From Octadecabacter algicola (GTDB lineage: Bacteria > Pseudomonadota > Alphaproteobacteria > Rhodobacterales > Rhodobacteraceae), in the NCBI RefSeq assembly GCF_021532625.1, contig NZ_JAKGAR010000001.1, forward strand, positions 806,001 to 870,000: 64,000 nucleotides of DNA. The letters are read 5' to 3'. Below the pieces are notes generated by a model. That model ran no database searches and was not told where the DNA came from. It saw only the letters and a program-made list of their open reading frames with translations. Within the stretch, counting starts at the first letter, position 1, and each line of letters begins with the position of its first letter. Made by a program: the position numbers and the translations under genes. Shown here in pieces: positions 1-9,047 of this stretch.

Positions 1-175
1 ATTCGGCTACGGCGGCGTTATGCTCCCGAGCTTTCCAAAGTTCATCGTAGACGGCACGAAGCCAAGCCGCGCGGCGTGGTTCCTAAAAGAAAAGATGCTG
101 CCTCCGATCTATTGGAAAGGCATGCTGAAGGGCCGTGAATGGATGGCGAAACCCGAAAAAATCGTCGCCAAGTAA
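1..175 (+). CDS. sqr: sulfide:quinone oxidoreductase, C-terminal fragment
   Basis: The window opens inside a gene. The frame beginning at base 2 runs 57 codons to TAA at 173-175 and encodes the very C-terminus of a protein with FGYGGVMLPSF, a Pro/Ser/Arg-Trp stretch and LPPIYWKGMLKGREW. This pattern is the carboxy-terminal membrane-associating region of sulfide:quinone oxidoreductases, which oxidise sulfide at the membrane and reduce quinone. The catalytic cysteines and FAD motifs lie outside the window. Its place next to a SulP transporter and a sox cluster fits. A related flavocytochrome subunit cannot be excluded from 57 residues. Confidence 0.75.
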   Translation, partial: FGYGGVMLPSFPKFIVDGTKPSRAAWFLKEKMLPPIYWKGMLKGREWMAKPEKIVAK

Positions 176-229
176 AATCAAATCCGGCCTCCGTGCTCAT
201 GCGGCGGCCAGCAATCTACCGAGCACATC

Positions 230-1942
230 ATGAAACCTGATCTGACACGCTACTTCCCCATTTTAACATGGGGGCGGACCTATGATCGTTCTGCCCTGTC
301 CAATGACCTTGTTGCGGCCTTGATCGTTACGATCATGCTGATCCCACAGTCGTTGGCCTATGCACTTTTGGCGGGTTTGCCTGCCGAAGCAGGTCTCTAC
401 GCGTCGATCGTTCCGATCCTGCTATATGCGGTGTTTGGAACCAGCCGCGCTTTGGCTGTTGGGCCTGTTGCCGTTGTTTCGTTAATGACGGCCGCAGCGC
501 TTAGCAACATCGTCGAGCAAGGCACCATGGGTTACGGCGTTGCTGCGCTGTCTCTGGCGGCATTGTCGGGCATCATCTTGTTGGCAATGGGGCTTTTCCG
601 GCTCGGGTTTATTGCGAACTTCCTGTCTCACCCTGTCATTGCTGGGTTTATCACCGCCTCGGGGATCATCATCGCTGCCAGCCAGCTCAAGCATATCCTC
701 GGGATTGATGCACATGGTCACAACCTGCTTGATATCGTGGTGTCATTGGTTGCCCACCTGCCAGAAATCAACTGGATCACCACGATTATCGGTGTCCTCG
801 CAACGGGCTTCCTGTTTTGGGTGCGCAGCGGGCTGAAACCTCTTCTGGTTCGCATTGGCCTTTCCAGCGGATTGACTGGTGTGCTGGTCAAGACGGGACC
901 CGTAGCCGTTGTTGTAGTTACCACCCTCGCAGTTTGGCTGTTCGGCTTGGCGAACTTTGGCGTCAAAATCGTTGGTGAAGTCCCTCAAAGCCTCCCGCCA
1001 TTGACCCTCCCCTCATTCTCACCGGCCCTGATCGGTCAGCTGCTTGTGCCTGCATTCTTGATTTCCATTATCGGCTTCGTTGAATCGATCTCTGTGGCGC
1101 AAACCCTTGCGGCCAAAAAACGTCAGCGCATTGATCCTGACCAAGAACTCATCGGGCTTGGTGCGGCCAACATCGGCGCATCCCTGACGGGCGGCTTCCC
1201 TGTAACGGGCGGGTTCTCCCGTTCTGTGGTGAACTTCGATGCCGGTGCTGAAACACCTGCCGCTGGTGCCTTTACCGCCATTGGTTTGGCAATCGCCGCT
1301 CTGGCCCTGACGCCGTTGATTTATTTCCTGCCCAAGGCAACATTGGCTGCGACAATCATTGTCGCCGTGCTCAGCCTCGTGGATTTCTCAATCTTGAAAC
1401 GCAGTTGGGACTACTCAAAGGCGGACTTCGCAGCGGTACTAGCGACGATCCTGATGACCCTCTTGGTTGGTGTAGAAGTTGGCGTTTCTGTTGGTGTTGG
1501 CCTGTCGATCCTGCTGCACCTTTATAAGACATCACGCCCCCATATTGCCGAGGTGGGCCAAGTCCCGGGCACTGAACACTACCGCAATATTCTTCGTCAT
1601 GACGTCATCACCGATCCAAGTGTTGTAACCCTACGGGTAGACGAGAGTCTTTATTTTGCGAACGCACGCTATCTTGAAAACAAGATCCACAACCGCGTTG
1701 CGGGCGACAAAGGCATCCGTCACGTGATCCTGCAATGCGCTGCGATAAATGAGATCGATTTCAGCGCGTTGGAATCCCTTGAGGCGATCAACGAAGCGCT
1801 CAATGAGATGGACGTCAAACTGCACCTTTCCGAGGTCAAAGGCCCCGTCATGGACAGGTTGGAAGGTGGGCATTTCTTATCAGAACTGACTGGTAAAGTA
1901 TTCTTGTCCCAATTCGATGCCGCCAAAGAACTCGCCACCTGA
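230..1942 (+). CDS. SulP-family anion (sulfate) transporter with STAS domain
   Basis: A 570-residue inner-membrane protein. It starts with the SulP N-terminus (DLTRYFPILTWGRTY) and the family signature region around MLIPQSLAYALLAGLPAEAGLYAS at residues 35-60, followed by about a dozen hydrophobic segments and ANIGASLTGGFPVTGGFSRS near residue 315. A cytoplasmic STAS domain occupies roughly residues 445-560. SulP proteins move sulfate, bicarbonate or other anions by symport or exchange. Between sqr and sox genes, sulfate movement is the natural guess, but substrate and direction cannot be read from sequence. No strong ribosome-binding site precedes the ATG. Confidence 0.9.
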   Translation: MKPDLTRYFPILTWGRTYDRSALSNDLVAALIVTIMLIPQSLAYALLAGLPAEAGLYASIVPILLYAVFGTSRALAVGPVAVVSLMTAAALSNIVEQGTMGYGVAALSLAALSGIILLAMGLFRLGFIANFLSHPVIAGFITASGIIIAASQLKHILGIDAHGHNLLDIVVSLVAHLPEINWITTIIGVLATGFLFWVRSGLKPLLVRIGLSSGLTGVLVKTGPVAVVVVTTLAVWLFGLANFGVKIVGEVPQSLPPLTLPSFSPALIGQLLVPAFLISIIGFVESISVAQTLAAKKRQRIDPDQELIGLGAANIGASLTGGFPVTGGFSRSVVNFDAGAETPAAGAFTAIGLAIAALALTPLIYFLPKATLAATIIVAVLSLVDFSILKRSWDYSKADFAAVLATILMTLLVGVEVGVSVGVGLSILLHLYKTSRPHIAEVGQVPGTEHYRNILRHDVITDPSVVTLRVDESLYFANARYLENKIHNRVAGDKGIRHVILQCAAINEIDFSALESLEAINEALNEMDVKLHLSEVKGPVMDRLEGGHFLSELTGKVFLSQFDAAKELAT

Positions 1943-1968
1943 CATTGACCTAAACCTGCATCCCCACT

Positions 1969-1992
1969 ACACATTCATTATTCAGAATGTGT
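1969..1992. promoter_or_regulatory. perfect inverted repeat, candidate SoxR/SqrR-type operator
   Basis: ACACATTC (1969-1976), 8 bp, then GAATGTGT (1985-1992): a perfect 8-bp inverted repeat ending 13 bases before the ATG of the downstream metallo-hydrolase gene. Its core ATTC-N8-GAAT is, as I recall, the recognition pattern described for the persulfide-responsive ArsR repressor SqrR of Rhodobacter capsulatus. The SoxR encoded at 16229 belongs to that subgroup. The assignment is inference; the repeat itself is plain. Confidence 0.6.
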
Positions 1993-2005
1993 GGGAGGAC
2001 GCAGT

Positions 2006-2902
2006 ATGACCCTTACGAGACGACAGTTCACGACCCTTGGTGCAGCGAGCTTGTTTGCAAGCCCAGCGTTCAGCCAGACAATGATTGGTGAAAACAAGAT
2101 CACATCGATCTCTGACGGCAATCTAACCCTTCCCGCAGGCATGATCTTTGATCACGTGCCCGAGGAGACGCTTGCGCCCCTACGTGAACAATACGGGCTG
2201 ACGGAAGTACTTACGCCGCCATGTAATGTTACCTTGCTCCAAACGGGTGATCGCAACGTGTTATTTGATGTGGGTGCTGGATCAGAATTCATGTCCTCGG
2301 CTGGGTTTATCCTTGACGCGCTGGATGCGGCGGGCCTTTACCCCGAAGACATCACCGATGTCATTTTCACCCACGCCCATCCCGATCATATTTGGGGTTT
2401 GGTTGATGATTTTGACGACCTTCTGTTCCCGAACGCGACTTACATGATCGGCCAAAAGGAATGGGACTATTGGACCGATCCGAACACCGTGGACACAATT
2501 GACAGCGGGCGTACCACTTTCGCGGTTGGCGCGGCACGCCGACTTGCGCGTATCGAGGATAACATCACGTTCTTCAATGACGGTGATGAGGTTATTTCTG
2601 GTGTCGCAGCACGTGCCACGTTCGGCCACACGCCGGGTCATATGGCGTTCGAAATACGCAATGGCCCTAATGCGCTGATGGTATTGGGCGATTGCATCGG
2701 CAACCATCACATGGCGTTTGAACATCCCGCTTTGATTTCCGGGTCCGACCAAGATGGCGACATGGGTGCTGCGACACGGGTCGCGCTGCTAGACCAACTG
2801 GCAACAGAACAAATGCAAGTTTTGGGGTTCCACCTTGCGGGAAACGGAATTGGTCGAGTGGAACGGATGGGCGATGCCTTCCGGTTTGTGCAGGACAGCT
2901 AG
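2006..2902 (+). CDS. Tat-exported metallo-beta-lactamase-fold hydrolase (SoxH-like)
   Basis: A 298-residue protein starting MTLTRRQFTTLG, a twin-arginine signal, with likely cleavage near PAFSQ. The mature part has the metal-binding HxHxDH motif (THAHPDHIWG) of the metallo-beta-lactamase fold and later GHTPGH and GDC metal-ligand motifs. The start is set at 2006 because GGGAGGA lies 7 bases upstream; a GTG at 1991 in the same frame lies inside that region and would bury the Tat motif. A similar protein, SoxH, is encoded in the Paracoccus sox cluster and is not essential for thiosulfate oxidation. A periplasmic thioester or sulfur-carrier hydrolase role is possible. It converges with the soxT-like gene, and the stop codons overlap. 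Confidence 0.8.
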   Translation: MTLTRRQFTTLGAASLFASPAFSQTMIGENKITSISDGNLTLPAGMIFDHVPEETLAPLREQYGLTEVLTPPCNVTLLQTGDRNVLFDVGAGSEFMSSAGFILDALDAAGLYPEDITDVIFTHAHPDHIWGLVDDFDDLLFPNATYMIGQKEWDYWTDPNTVDTIDSGRTTFAVGAARRLARIEDNITFFNDGDEVISGVAARATFGHTPGHMAFEIRNGPNALMVLGDCIGNHHMAFEHPALISGSDQDGDMGAATRVALLDQLATEQMQVLGFHLAGNGIGRVERMGDAFRFVQDS

Positions 2903-3957
2903 GCGGTGCGACGTAGGGCCGTTGTCTGCATCAAGCGACGGGTCGCCATGGCGCCCAGCCACATGCAAAGCACAGCGACCCACGCCGTAAGCGCAAAAAT
3001 TGCCCCGCCAGACATTCCTGCTCCGACTGCGCATCCGCCTGCAAGCATGCTGCCAAATCCCATAAGTGCGGCCCCAATCAGGTAAAGTTCCATCGGTGTG
3101 TCAGCGCCGAAGCGTTGGAGTTTCCATTCGCCAGTCAGCAGCGCCGTAAACCCTGCCCCCGCGAACACGCCCAATACCAACCCCACGCCAAAACCCATGG
3201 GCATGTCACGCGCAGCGACAAGCCCCATGAGCGTATCCGTTGACGGTCCGGTGAAGGTCACTGACGTAATTGGCACTACTTCGAAAGATGACTGCGCGAC
3301 CCAATAAGTGCCGATCCAGCCCAACGCGACGGCAAATCCGACAAGCGCGGCCGCAATCATATGGGACAGGCGGACGTGCGATCGCCGTGCGAACCAAACA
3401 GCTGCGACCAGTGCGACCGCGCCAATGGTGGCTGCCGCCCCTGCGCCGAGGCCTAGCAAGTTCAACATGTCGCGCGCTTCTCCTCCGGGAACTTGCCACA
3501 TACTGGACAACGCTTCACGAGATGGTGCCAAAATACCCGTCAATGACGCCTGTGCCACGATTGTCAGAACCAAACCAGTCACGATGGCCCGCAAGTTCCC
3601 TGTCGCGGACAACACCAACAGACGACTTGCGCACCCCCGTGCGAGGATCATGCCAGCGCCAAACATAAGCCCACCAATGATAGCCCCCGACAAGCTACCG
3701 ACGTTCGCCAGCTGACGCGCGTCACTCACCCGCAGCCAGCCCATGGCGATTGCGAACTGGACAGAAAAGACCGCTGCTGCAAAGGAGATGAACCAGATGC
3801 TCAACCTTGGGCCCGGTGTTGCGTCTGCAACTTCAACGGTCGCCGCACGCAGGCAAAACCGCGAATGCTGGGCCGCTGCTCCAAACAGGAGGCCGACCAA
3901 AGCCCCGACTGCCAGCAGTACGGGGCCTTCACCGTAGGTTTCCAAAAGGTTTTCCAT
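2899..3957 (-). CDS. YeeE/YedE (TsuA/SoxT) family sulfur-compound transporter
   Basis: A 352-residue multi-pass inner-membrane protein of the YeeE/YedE family (DUF395). The conserved cysteines sit where the family has them: HSRFC near residue 35, RGCASR near residue 110 and GGCAVGAGMSGG near residue 310. In the family these cysteines pass thiosulfate or sulfane sulfur through the channel. The start ATG follows AAAGGT. It is one of two such genes here; the other (16621) is next to soxR. Family knowledge supports import of a sulfur species, perhaps to signal to SoxR, but the substrate is not decided by sequence. Confidence 0.85.
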   Translation of the reverse strand: MENLLETYGEGPVLLAVGALVGLLFGAAAQHSRFCLRAATVEVADATPGPRLSIWFISFAAAVFSVQFAIAMGWLRVSDARQLANVGSLSGAIIGGLMFGAGMILARGCASRLLVLSATGNLRAIVTGLVLTIVAQASLTGILAPSREALSSMWQVPGGEARDMLNLLGLGAGAAATIGAVALVAAVWFARRSHVRLSHMIAAALVGFAVALGWIGTYWVAQSSFEVVPITSVTFTGPSTDTLMGLVAARDMPMGFGVGLVLGVFAGAGFTALLTGEWKLQRFGADTPMELYLIGAALMGFGSMLAGGCAVGAGMSGGAIFALTAWVAVLCMWLGAMATRRLMQTTALRRTA

Positions 3958-3984
3958 TGCGTACCTTTAGTCACCAATTGCAAT

Positions 3985-3996
3985 TGTAATACAAAT
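3985..3996. promoter_or_regulatory. palindromic site upstream of soxT-like gene
   Basis: TTGTAATACAA (3986-3996) is an 11-bp palindrome in the 68-bp gap between hemA and the soxT-like gene, in the expected promoter position of the latter. The 9-mer ATTGTAATA (3985-3993) recurs, on the minus strand, in the soxS/soxV intergenic region (15715-15723). This suggests a shared operator, perhaps for SoxR. Confidence 0.4.
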
Positions 3997-4025
3997 TATT
4001 AACGCCGTTAGTTAAGGTAAAATGT

Positions 4026-5249
4026 CTATTGCGCGGCCATTGGTATACGCGCCAACTGACACTGTCCCCAAAGGTCCTCAAGCGCTGCGATCAGATGATC
4101 TATGTCTTGCGCACTGTGCACGGGTGACGGCGTGATACGCAGCCTTTCTGTGCCCTTTGGAACGGTCGGGTAGTTGATAGGCTGGATGTAAATGCCGTGA
4201 TCGCGCATCAGTACGTCAGACAGGAACTTACATTTCACTGGATCACCGACCATCACAGGAATGATGTGGCTTGGGTTGTCGATATGGGGAATACCTGCGG
4301 CTTCTAGACGCGCGCGGACTTCCGCTACTTTGCGTTTTTGATCCGCACGCTCGGTCGCGCTTGCCTTTAGGTGACGTACTGACGCCGCAGCACCAGCCGC
4401 AACAGCAGGCGGTAAAGCCGTGGTAAAGATGAACCCGCTCGCGAAGGACCGCACAAAGTCGCACAGTTCAGTAGAGGCCGCGATATAGCCGCCCATAACA
4501 CCGAACGCCTTGCCCAAAGTGCCCTCAATGACGGTCAAACGATCCATCAGGCCGCGCTCTTCGGCAACGCCCCCGCCATGAGGGCCGTAAAGGCCAACGG
4601 CGTGAACTTCATCAAGATAAGTCATGGCATTGTAACGATCGGCGAGATCGCAAATTTCTTTGATCGGGGCGATGTCACCATCCATCGAATAGACGGATTC
4701 AAAGGCGATCAGTTTGGGTCGGTCCAAAGGCTGTGCTGCCAGCAGCTCCTCTAGGTGCTCAAGGTCATTGTGACGCCAAACCTGACGGTCTGCCTTGGAA
4801 TGACGAATGCCTTCGATCATTGAGGCATGGTTTAGCGCATCCGACAGAACCAGACAGTTCGGGATACGGGCCGCAAGCGTTCCAAGGGCCGCCCAGTTGG
4901 ATACATAGCCGCTGGTGAACAGCAACGCTGCATCCTTGCCGTGCAAATCCGCCAGTTCACGTTCCAACAGAACGTGGTGGTGGGTTGTGCCAGAAATATT
5001 GCGTGTTCCGCCTGCCCCAGCGCCGACGGTATTCAGCGCGTTGTGCATCGCGTCCAAAACATCGGGATGCTGCCCCATGCCAAGGTAGTCGTTTGAACAC
5101 CAGATGGTGACGTCACGCTTTTCTTCGCCGTCGCGGTTTACTGCCTTGGGGAATGCCCCACGTTCACGTTCTAAATCAGCGAAAACGCGGTAGTTGCCTT
5201 CGTCGCGCAAAGCGTCAAGTTCGGCGCGAAAAAATCCAGTGTAGTTCAT
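4026..5249 (-). CDS. hemA: 5-aminolevulinate synthase
   Basis: A 407-residue PLP enzyme that condenses glycine and succinyl-CoA to 5-aminolevulinate, the first step of haem synthesis in alphaproteobacteria. Seen: the N-terminal MNYTGFF motif, the glycine-rich [13 protein letters not shown] loop (residues 77-88), [10 protein letters not shown] near residue 215, and the PLP-lysine motif GTLGKAFG with Lys247. Length and motifs match the Rhodobacter and Bradyrhizobium enzymes. AGGAT precedes the ATG. It lies 20 bp downstream of the DUF302 gene on the same strand, so both probably share the promoter carrying the FNR-like box at 5756. The haem demand of the neighbouring Sox cytochromes makes the location sensible. 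Confidence 0.96.
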   Translation of the reverse strand: MNYTGFFRAELDALRDEGNYRVFADLERERGAFPKAVNRDGEEKRDVTIWCSNDYLGMGQHPDVLDAMHNALNTVGAGAGGTRNISGTTHHHVLLERELADLHGKDAALLFTSGYVSNWAALGTLAARIPNCLVLSDALNHASMIEGIRHSKADRQVWRHNDLEHLEELLAAQPLDRPKLIAFESVYSMDGDIAPIKEICDLADRYNAMTYLDEVHAVGLYGPHGGGVAEERGLMDRLTVIEGTLGKAFGVMGGYIAASTELCDFVRSFASGFIFTTALPPAVAAGAAASVRHLKASATERADQKRKVAEVRARLEAAGIPHIDNPSHIIPVMVGDPVKCKFLSDVLMRDHGIYIQPINYPTVPKGTERLRITPSPVHSAQDIDHLIAALEDLWGQCQLARIPMAAQ

Positions 5250-5269
5250 ATCAATCCTATGCGCTTAGC

Positions 5270-5701
5270 TTAGCCGCCCAAGGCGTCTTGTACGATTTCA
5301 TCTAGAAGGGATTGCACTTTCTGCATCTCGCCTTCGGGGTAATTCCGATAGCCAATCATGACTTCGCCATCGCGTTCGGCAACAAAGATACCGTAAGGGC
5401 AATGCGCAATGTTCATTGGGTCCGCTTCCATCACTTCACGGGACAACGACGCGGAACAGAACACAAAAATATCGGCCTCAGTGAACAACACAATGTCGCT
5501 ACCGACGTCTTCGCCAGTTCGGTTCAGCATCTCACCGGTATGGCTGACGTAATCAATAACCAACCCCTGCCCGATAATCGCATTTTCAACCGAGAACGTC
5601 GCATCACCAAAAGACCCGTCAAATGTGTAATATGTGGACTCTTCTGCGACAGCCATAGTGCCGGCCGCAGTCAGACATGCTGCAATAATTAGGTTTTTCA
5701 T
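5270..5701 (-). CDS. DUF302-domain periplasmic protein
   Basis: A 143-residue protein with a Sec signal peptide (MKNLIIAACLTAAGTMAVA) followed by a single DUF302 domain; the region around FCSASLSREVMEADPMNIAHCPYGIFV resembles the family core. The function of DUF302 proteins is unknown. Two cysteines in the mature part (one in IFVFCS, one in AHCPYG) could form a disulfide or bind metal or haem, but that is speculation. It is the first gene of a probable two-gene operon with hemA, and an FNR-like box lies about 55 bp upstream of its ATG. Confidence 0.75.
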   Translation of the reverse strand: MKNLIIAACLTAAGTMAVAEESTYYTFDGSFGDATFSVENAIIGQGLVIDYVSHTGEMLNRTGEDVGSDIVLFTEADIFVFCSASLSREVMEADPMNIAHCPYGIFVAERDGEVMIGYRNYPEGEMQKVQSLLDEIVQDALGG

Positions 5702-5755
5702 GAGGTCCTCCCTTGTGGCGTTAAGGAACGCTAAATCACTGGGTTGGGCCGAACC

Positions 5756-5769
5756 TTGATCTAGATCAG
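5756..5769. promoter_or_regulatory. FNR/FnrL-like box upstream of DUF302-hemA
   Basis: TTGAT-CTAG-ATCAG matches the FNR consensus TTGAT-N4-ATCAA at 9 of 10 positions, and its centre TGATCTAGATCA is a perfect palindrome. It lies 55-68 bp upstream of the DUF302 start. Rhodobacter hemA is known to be activated by FnrL, which supports the reading. The box also sits in a longer imperfect dyad (about 5746-5780), so an RNA hairpin is an alternative. Confidence 0.6.
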
Positions 5770-5791
5770 GGTCCGACCCACTTTTTTGGCC

Positions 5792-7060
5792 CTAGCCGAA
5801 CATGTCGGCTGTAATGCCGTCATACCAACCTACGGATTCCTCGTAAGTTGCCTGACGCACATCAGAGCTTTCACCCGTCTCAGAGATGAAACCGTCAACC
5901 TTGGCGATCTTCTCGTCGGTGGCTTCATAGGTCGCGCCGACTTTGACACCGTCATTGGTGTCGATCAGCGACCAGCATGTGTTAGCGAAACGTGCCGGGA
6001 ACACAGTGGACCCAGTCAGTGCACCGCGCACAGCATTGGCACAGACTTTTGCCTGAGAATTGGCAGAGAAGCCTGATTTTGGCATATCGCCTTGCGCACA
6101 AGCATCGCCCAATACGTGGATGTTTTCATCCATCTTTGAAGACAAGTCAGCCGCGTTTACTGGTGCCCAGTTGCCCTCAGTAATGCCTGCGATATCCGCA
6201 ATTTTGCCGGCCTTCATGGCTGGGATCACGTTACAAACGTCTACATTGTTCACATCACCATCAATGCTTAGCGTCATGGCTGCTGGATCAACTTCGACGT
6301 CGGCGCCACCAAAGTCCGGCCCGACCCGTTCGATCATGCCTGCGTAGTGCTTGTTCCAACCTTCCTCAAAAAGCCCCTGCTTGGAGAAGTTTTCCTTCGG
6401 GTCCGCGATCAGGATCTTGGCCGTTGGATTGATCTCTTTCAGGAGGTGCGCGACCATGCTGATCCGCTCATATGGTCCAGGAGGGCAACGGAACGGATTT
6501 GGCGGCGCAACCATCGCATACGTGCCGCCAGCTGGCATTGCTTCGATCTGCGATTTCAGCAGTTCAGTTTGTGAACCAGCCTTATAGGCATGTGGCATCG
6601 CGTTCTGCGCGCTCACGTCCCAACCTGCAACCGCACCATCAACAAAGTCGATGCCCGGGGACAGGATCAAACGGTCGTAAGGGATCGTGTAGCCCCCTGC
6701 TGTTGTCACTGTCTTGGCATCGCGGTCAACTCCAGTCGCCCAATCATGCACAACGTTGATACCCGTGGATGCCAGTGTGCCGTAGGAATGGCCCAAGCTG
6801 TCGATCTCGCGGAAACCGCCAAGGTACAGGTTCGAGAAGAAGCAGGTATAATAGGCACGTGTTGGCTCAATGAGCGTAACGTCGATTTCACCGTTGCTGT
6901 CTTTTGCGATGTAGCGTGCAGCCGTGGCGCCTCCCGCGCCCCCGCCAACAACAACCACACGCGGTTTACCGTGACCATCTGCACGGGCGAACGTCGGCGC
7001 AGCGAGAGTACCCGCAGTTGCCGCCGCCGTGCCAATAAAGGCGCGTCTGTTAAATTTCAT
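5792..7060 (-). CDS. soxF: SoxF, flavocytochrome c sulfide dehydrogenase FAD subunit
   Basis: A 422-residue periplasmic flavoprotein. It begins with a twin-arginine signal (NRRAFIG, cleavage near FARADG), then the FAD-binding GGGAGGATAAR motif near residue 40. The C-terminal half holds the flavin-binding FCSD region with CPPGPYERISM near residue 192 and a late GDACAQGDMPKSGFSA motif. With cytochrome SoxE it forms a flavocytochrome able to oxidise sulfide. In Paracoccus SoxEF is not required for thiosulfate oxidation in vitro, though SoxF stimulates it. GGGAGGAA precedes the ATG. It is the last gene of the sox operon, 26 bp after soxE. Confidence 0.93.
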   Translation of the reverse strand: MKFNRRAFIGTAAATAGTLAAPTFARADGHGKPRVVVVGGGAGGATAARYIAKDSNGEIDVTLIEPTRAYYTCFFSNLYLGGFREIDSLGHSYGTLASTGINVVHDWATGVDRDAKTVTTAGGYTIPYDRLILSPGIDFVDGAVAGWDVSAQNAMPHAYKAGSQTELLKSQIEAMPAGGTYAMVAPPNPFRCPPGPYERISMVAHLLKEINPTAKILIADPKENFSKQGLFEEGWNKHYAGMIERVGPDFGGADVEVDPAAMTLSIDGDVNNVDVCNVIPAMKAGKIADIAGITEGNWAPVNAADLSSKMDENIHVLGDACAQGDMPKSGFSANSQAKVCANAVRGALTGSTVFPARFANTCWSLIDTNDGVKVGATYEATDEKIAKVDGFISETGESSDVRQATYEESVGWYDGITADMFG

Positions 7061-7086
7061 AGTTTCCTCCCTTATGTGACGCCGTT

Positions 7087-7794
7087 CTAGTCGACGTCTT
7101 CAAAATATGCGGCAAGCGCCGCAATCTCTTCGTTGCTGAGCCGCTGGGCCATCATTTGCATAACGGGATGCGCACGAACTCCACCCTTGTAGGCATGCAT
7201 CGCGACAACGAAATCCTCTGCCGGCCAATGTGTGATACTTGGAATACCTGTCGCTGCTCCGCTTGCTTGATGGCAAGACGTGCACTCCCCCGACAGGTAT
7301 TCGCCGTACGCAGGATCCCCGACAATCGCGAGGATTTCTGGCGCGACTTCATGGTCAACGGCCACAGCCGTTGGTGCAGATTCCGGAATGTCTTGTGGGT
7401 TGTCTGAGTAAAGGCGCAAATATGCGAGAACATCGTCACGCTCTTGCTGATCATCCATGCCACGAAAACTCATTCGCGTTTGTGACACCAAGGCACGCGG
7501 GTCTTGGATATAAGCATCCAATGACTCGTAGTTCCAAACCAGACCACCAGCCGCCGCCCGTTGCAGACCGTTAGAATAACGAAACCCCTCGGATTCAGCT
7601 GCAGGTCGGTCGAAAATACCATTCAGATGCGGCCCAACGCGATTTACTGCGCCTTCACCAACCTGATGACACCCTGAACACTGGCGAAACAGAGTGGCAC
7701 CCCGTTCAGCGTCCCCCCCGGCCTCTGCATGTGCGATTGTCGCCCCTGTTGAGAGGGCGACAATCAAAGCTGTTGTAATACGCAGTTCCGTCAT
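7087..7794 (-). CDS. soxE: SoxE, dihaem c-type cytochrome
   Basis: A 235-residue exported cytochrome with a signal peptide (cleavage near THAEA, residues 20-25) and two haem c sites: CSGCH near residue 39 and CTSCH near residue 172. The first half resembles the mono-haem cytochrome c domain also found at the end of SoxD (VNRVGPHLNGIFDRP, RMSFRGM). It pairs with SoxF as the electron-accepting subunit. Its ATG overlaps the soxD stop by 4 nt, which suggests translational coupling. Confidence 0.9.
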   Translation of the reverse strand: MTELRITTALIVALSTGATIAHAEAGGDAERGATLFRQCSGCHQVGEGAVNRVGPHLNGIFDRPAAESEGFRYSNGLQRAAAGGLVWNYESLDAYIQDPRALVSQTRMSFRGMDDQQERDDVLAYLRLYSDNPQDIPESAPTAVAVDHEVAPEILAIVGDPAYGEYLSGECTSCHQASGAATGIPSITHWPAEDFVVAMHAYKGGVRAHPVMQMMAQRLSNEEIAALAAYFEDVD

Positions 7795-9047
7795 TCAGCA
7801 CCGGCGCTTTGAAGATAGGCCAACAGTGCAGCGTAGTCTTCTGGATTGCGAAGCCCACGGAACGACATCTTAGTGCCAGGCATCGCGGCTCGTGGATCGG
7901 CAAGGTACGCGTCAAGCGCTTCTGCAGTCCAAACGTCACCTGCTTCGGCGGCATCCTTGAAAACATTGGAATACCGGAAGCCATCAACACCACCGATTGT
8001 GCGCCCGATAATCCCGTTGAGCTGTGGGCCCGTGCGGTCAGATGCGCCTGTCCCAATTTCGTGGCAAGACTGGCACTGACGGAACACGCCTTGGCCCGCC
8101 TCGATCAGTTCAGGATCGGCAGCAGCTTCAACAACTTCGGCCTCTTGGGGGGCGTCAGCCGTCATCTCGGCTTCCGGCTCTGCCATTGAATGCTCGGCAG
8201 AGGCTTCTTCCTCGGTTTCTGGCGTCACATCCACGACAGAGGCGCGCATTGTGATTTCTACCGGGTCCTTACAATCGCTCATGCAAGGCTCGGCGCTCCA
8301 GTGTGCGTATTCCAGTTCTGCACGGTCATCCAAAACGAAGCCGCCTGCGTTGGGCATTTCAACGTCAAAGAACGTCTCGTTGCTGAGAACGAAATCGTCA
8401 TCAACCATGTCGTTGGAATAAAGGATGTAGGCAACGATCGCATATGTATCGTCAGCTGACAGTGTCCCTGCGGCGCCAAACGGCATGGAACGGTTGATGT
8501 AATCAAACGCGGTGGACAGATACGGCCAGTAAGACCCTACGGTTTTTACTGGGTCTTCATCGGCTAAGGTTCCGAAACCGCCAGCAAGAACAGGCCAATT
8601 GCCGGACCCTTCCGCGAAATCACCGTGGCACGAGGCGCATTGTTCAACAAAGACTTCTTCGCCCGTCCAAACATCGCCACTACCAACAGGCAATCCGCGA
8701 CCATCCGGAAGAACATCAACGTCCCATGCAGCGATTTCTTCTGGCAACGCTTCGCGACCAAGGTTGAACGGTGCATCGGACGCAGGTGCTGGCTGTGTTA
8801 GCCCACCACCGCTTGCGACAGCGGCTTGCAACGCATCGCGTTCCGCTAAAAGCTGCGCAATCTCTTCGTCAGCCGCCCGAACGTTTGCAGAGGCCGTTTC
8901 AGCACCCGCTTGGCTGGATGCCAGCTGTGCTTCAAGGTTTTCAATGGTTTGCACACCATAGTTCTTTGTTGCGACGCCGTAAGCGACCCCGACGATGAGT
9001 GCGGTGCCACCGAGTGCGGGGACAAACAGATTAAGAGACTTCGACAT
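7791..9047 (-). CDS. soxD: SoxD, dihaem cytochrome subunit of sulfane dehydrogenase
   Basis: A 418-residue protein with an N-terminal hydrophobic helix (LNLFVPALGGTALIVGVAYG) and a short predicted coiled coil (residues 30-75). Haem sites follow: CASCH near residue 137 and CQSCH near residue 326. An acidic Glu/Ala/Pro linker separates the two cytochrome domains. SoxD accepts electrons from the molybdenum subunit SoxC during oxidation of SoxY-bound sulfane sulfur. Its presence with SoxC predicts complete oxidation of thiosulfate to sulfate without sulfur globules. The gene overlaps soxC by 17 nt and soxE by 4 nt. Confidence 0.93.
   Translation of the reverse strand: MSKSLNLFVPALGGTALIVGVAYGVATKNYGVQTIENLEAQLASSQAGAETASANVRAADEEIAQLLAERDALQAAVASGGGLTQPAPASDAPFNLGREALPEEIAAWDVDVLPDGRGLPVGSGDVWTGEEVFVEQCASCHGDFAEGSGNWPVLAGGFGTLADEDPVKTVGSYWPYLSTAFDYINRSMPFGAAGTLSADDTYAIVAYILYSNDMVDDDFVLSNETFFDVEMPNAGGFVLDDRAELEYAHWSAEPCMSDCKDPVEITMRASVVDVTPETEEEASAEHSMAEPEAEMTADAPQEAEVVEAAADPELIEAGQGVFRQCQSCHEIGTGASDRTGPQLNGIIGRTIGGVDGFRYSNVFKDAAEAGDVWTAEALDAYLADPRAAMPGTKMSFRGLRNPEDYAALLAYLQSAGAE

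Noticed and set aside
5746-5780. Long imperfect dyad read as a terminator for the sox operon
   Set aside because: The T-run follows it on the plus strand, not on the minus strand where soxF is read. The central FNR-like palindrome explains it better.
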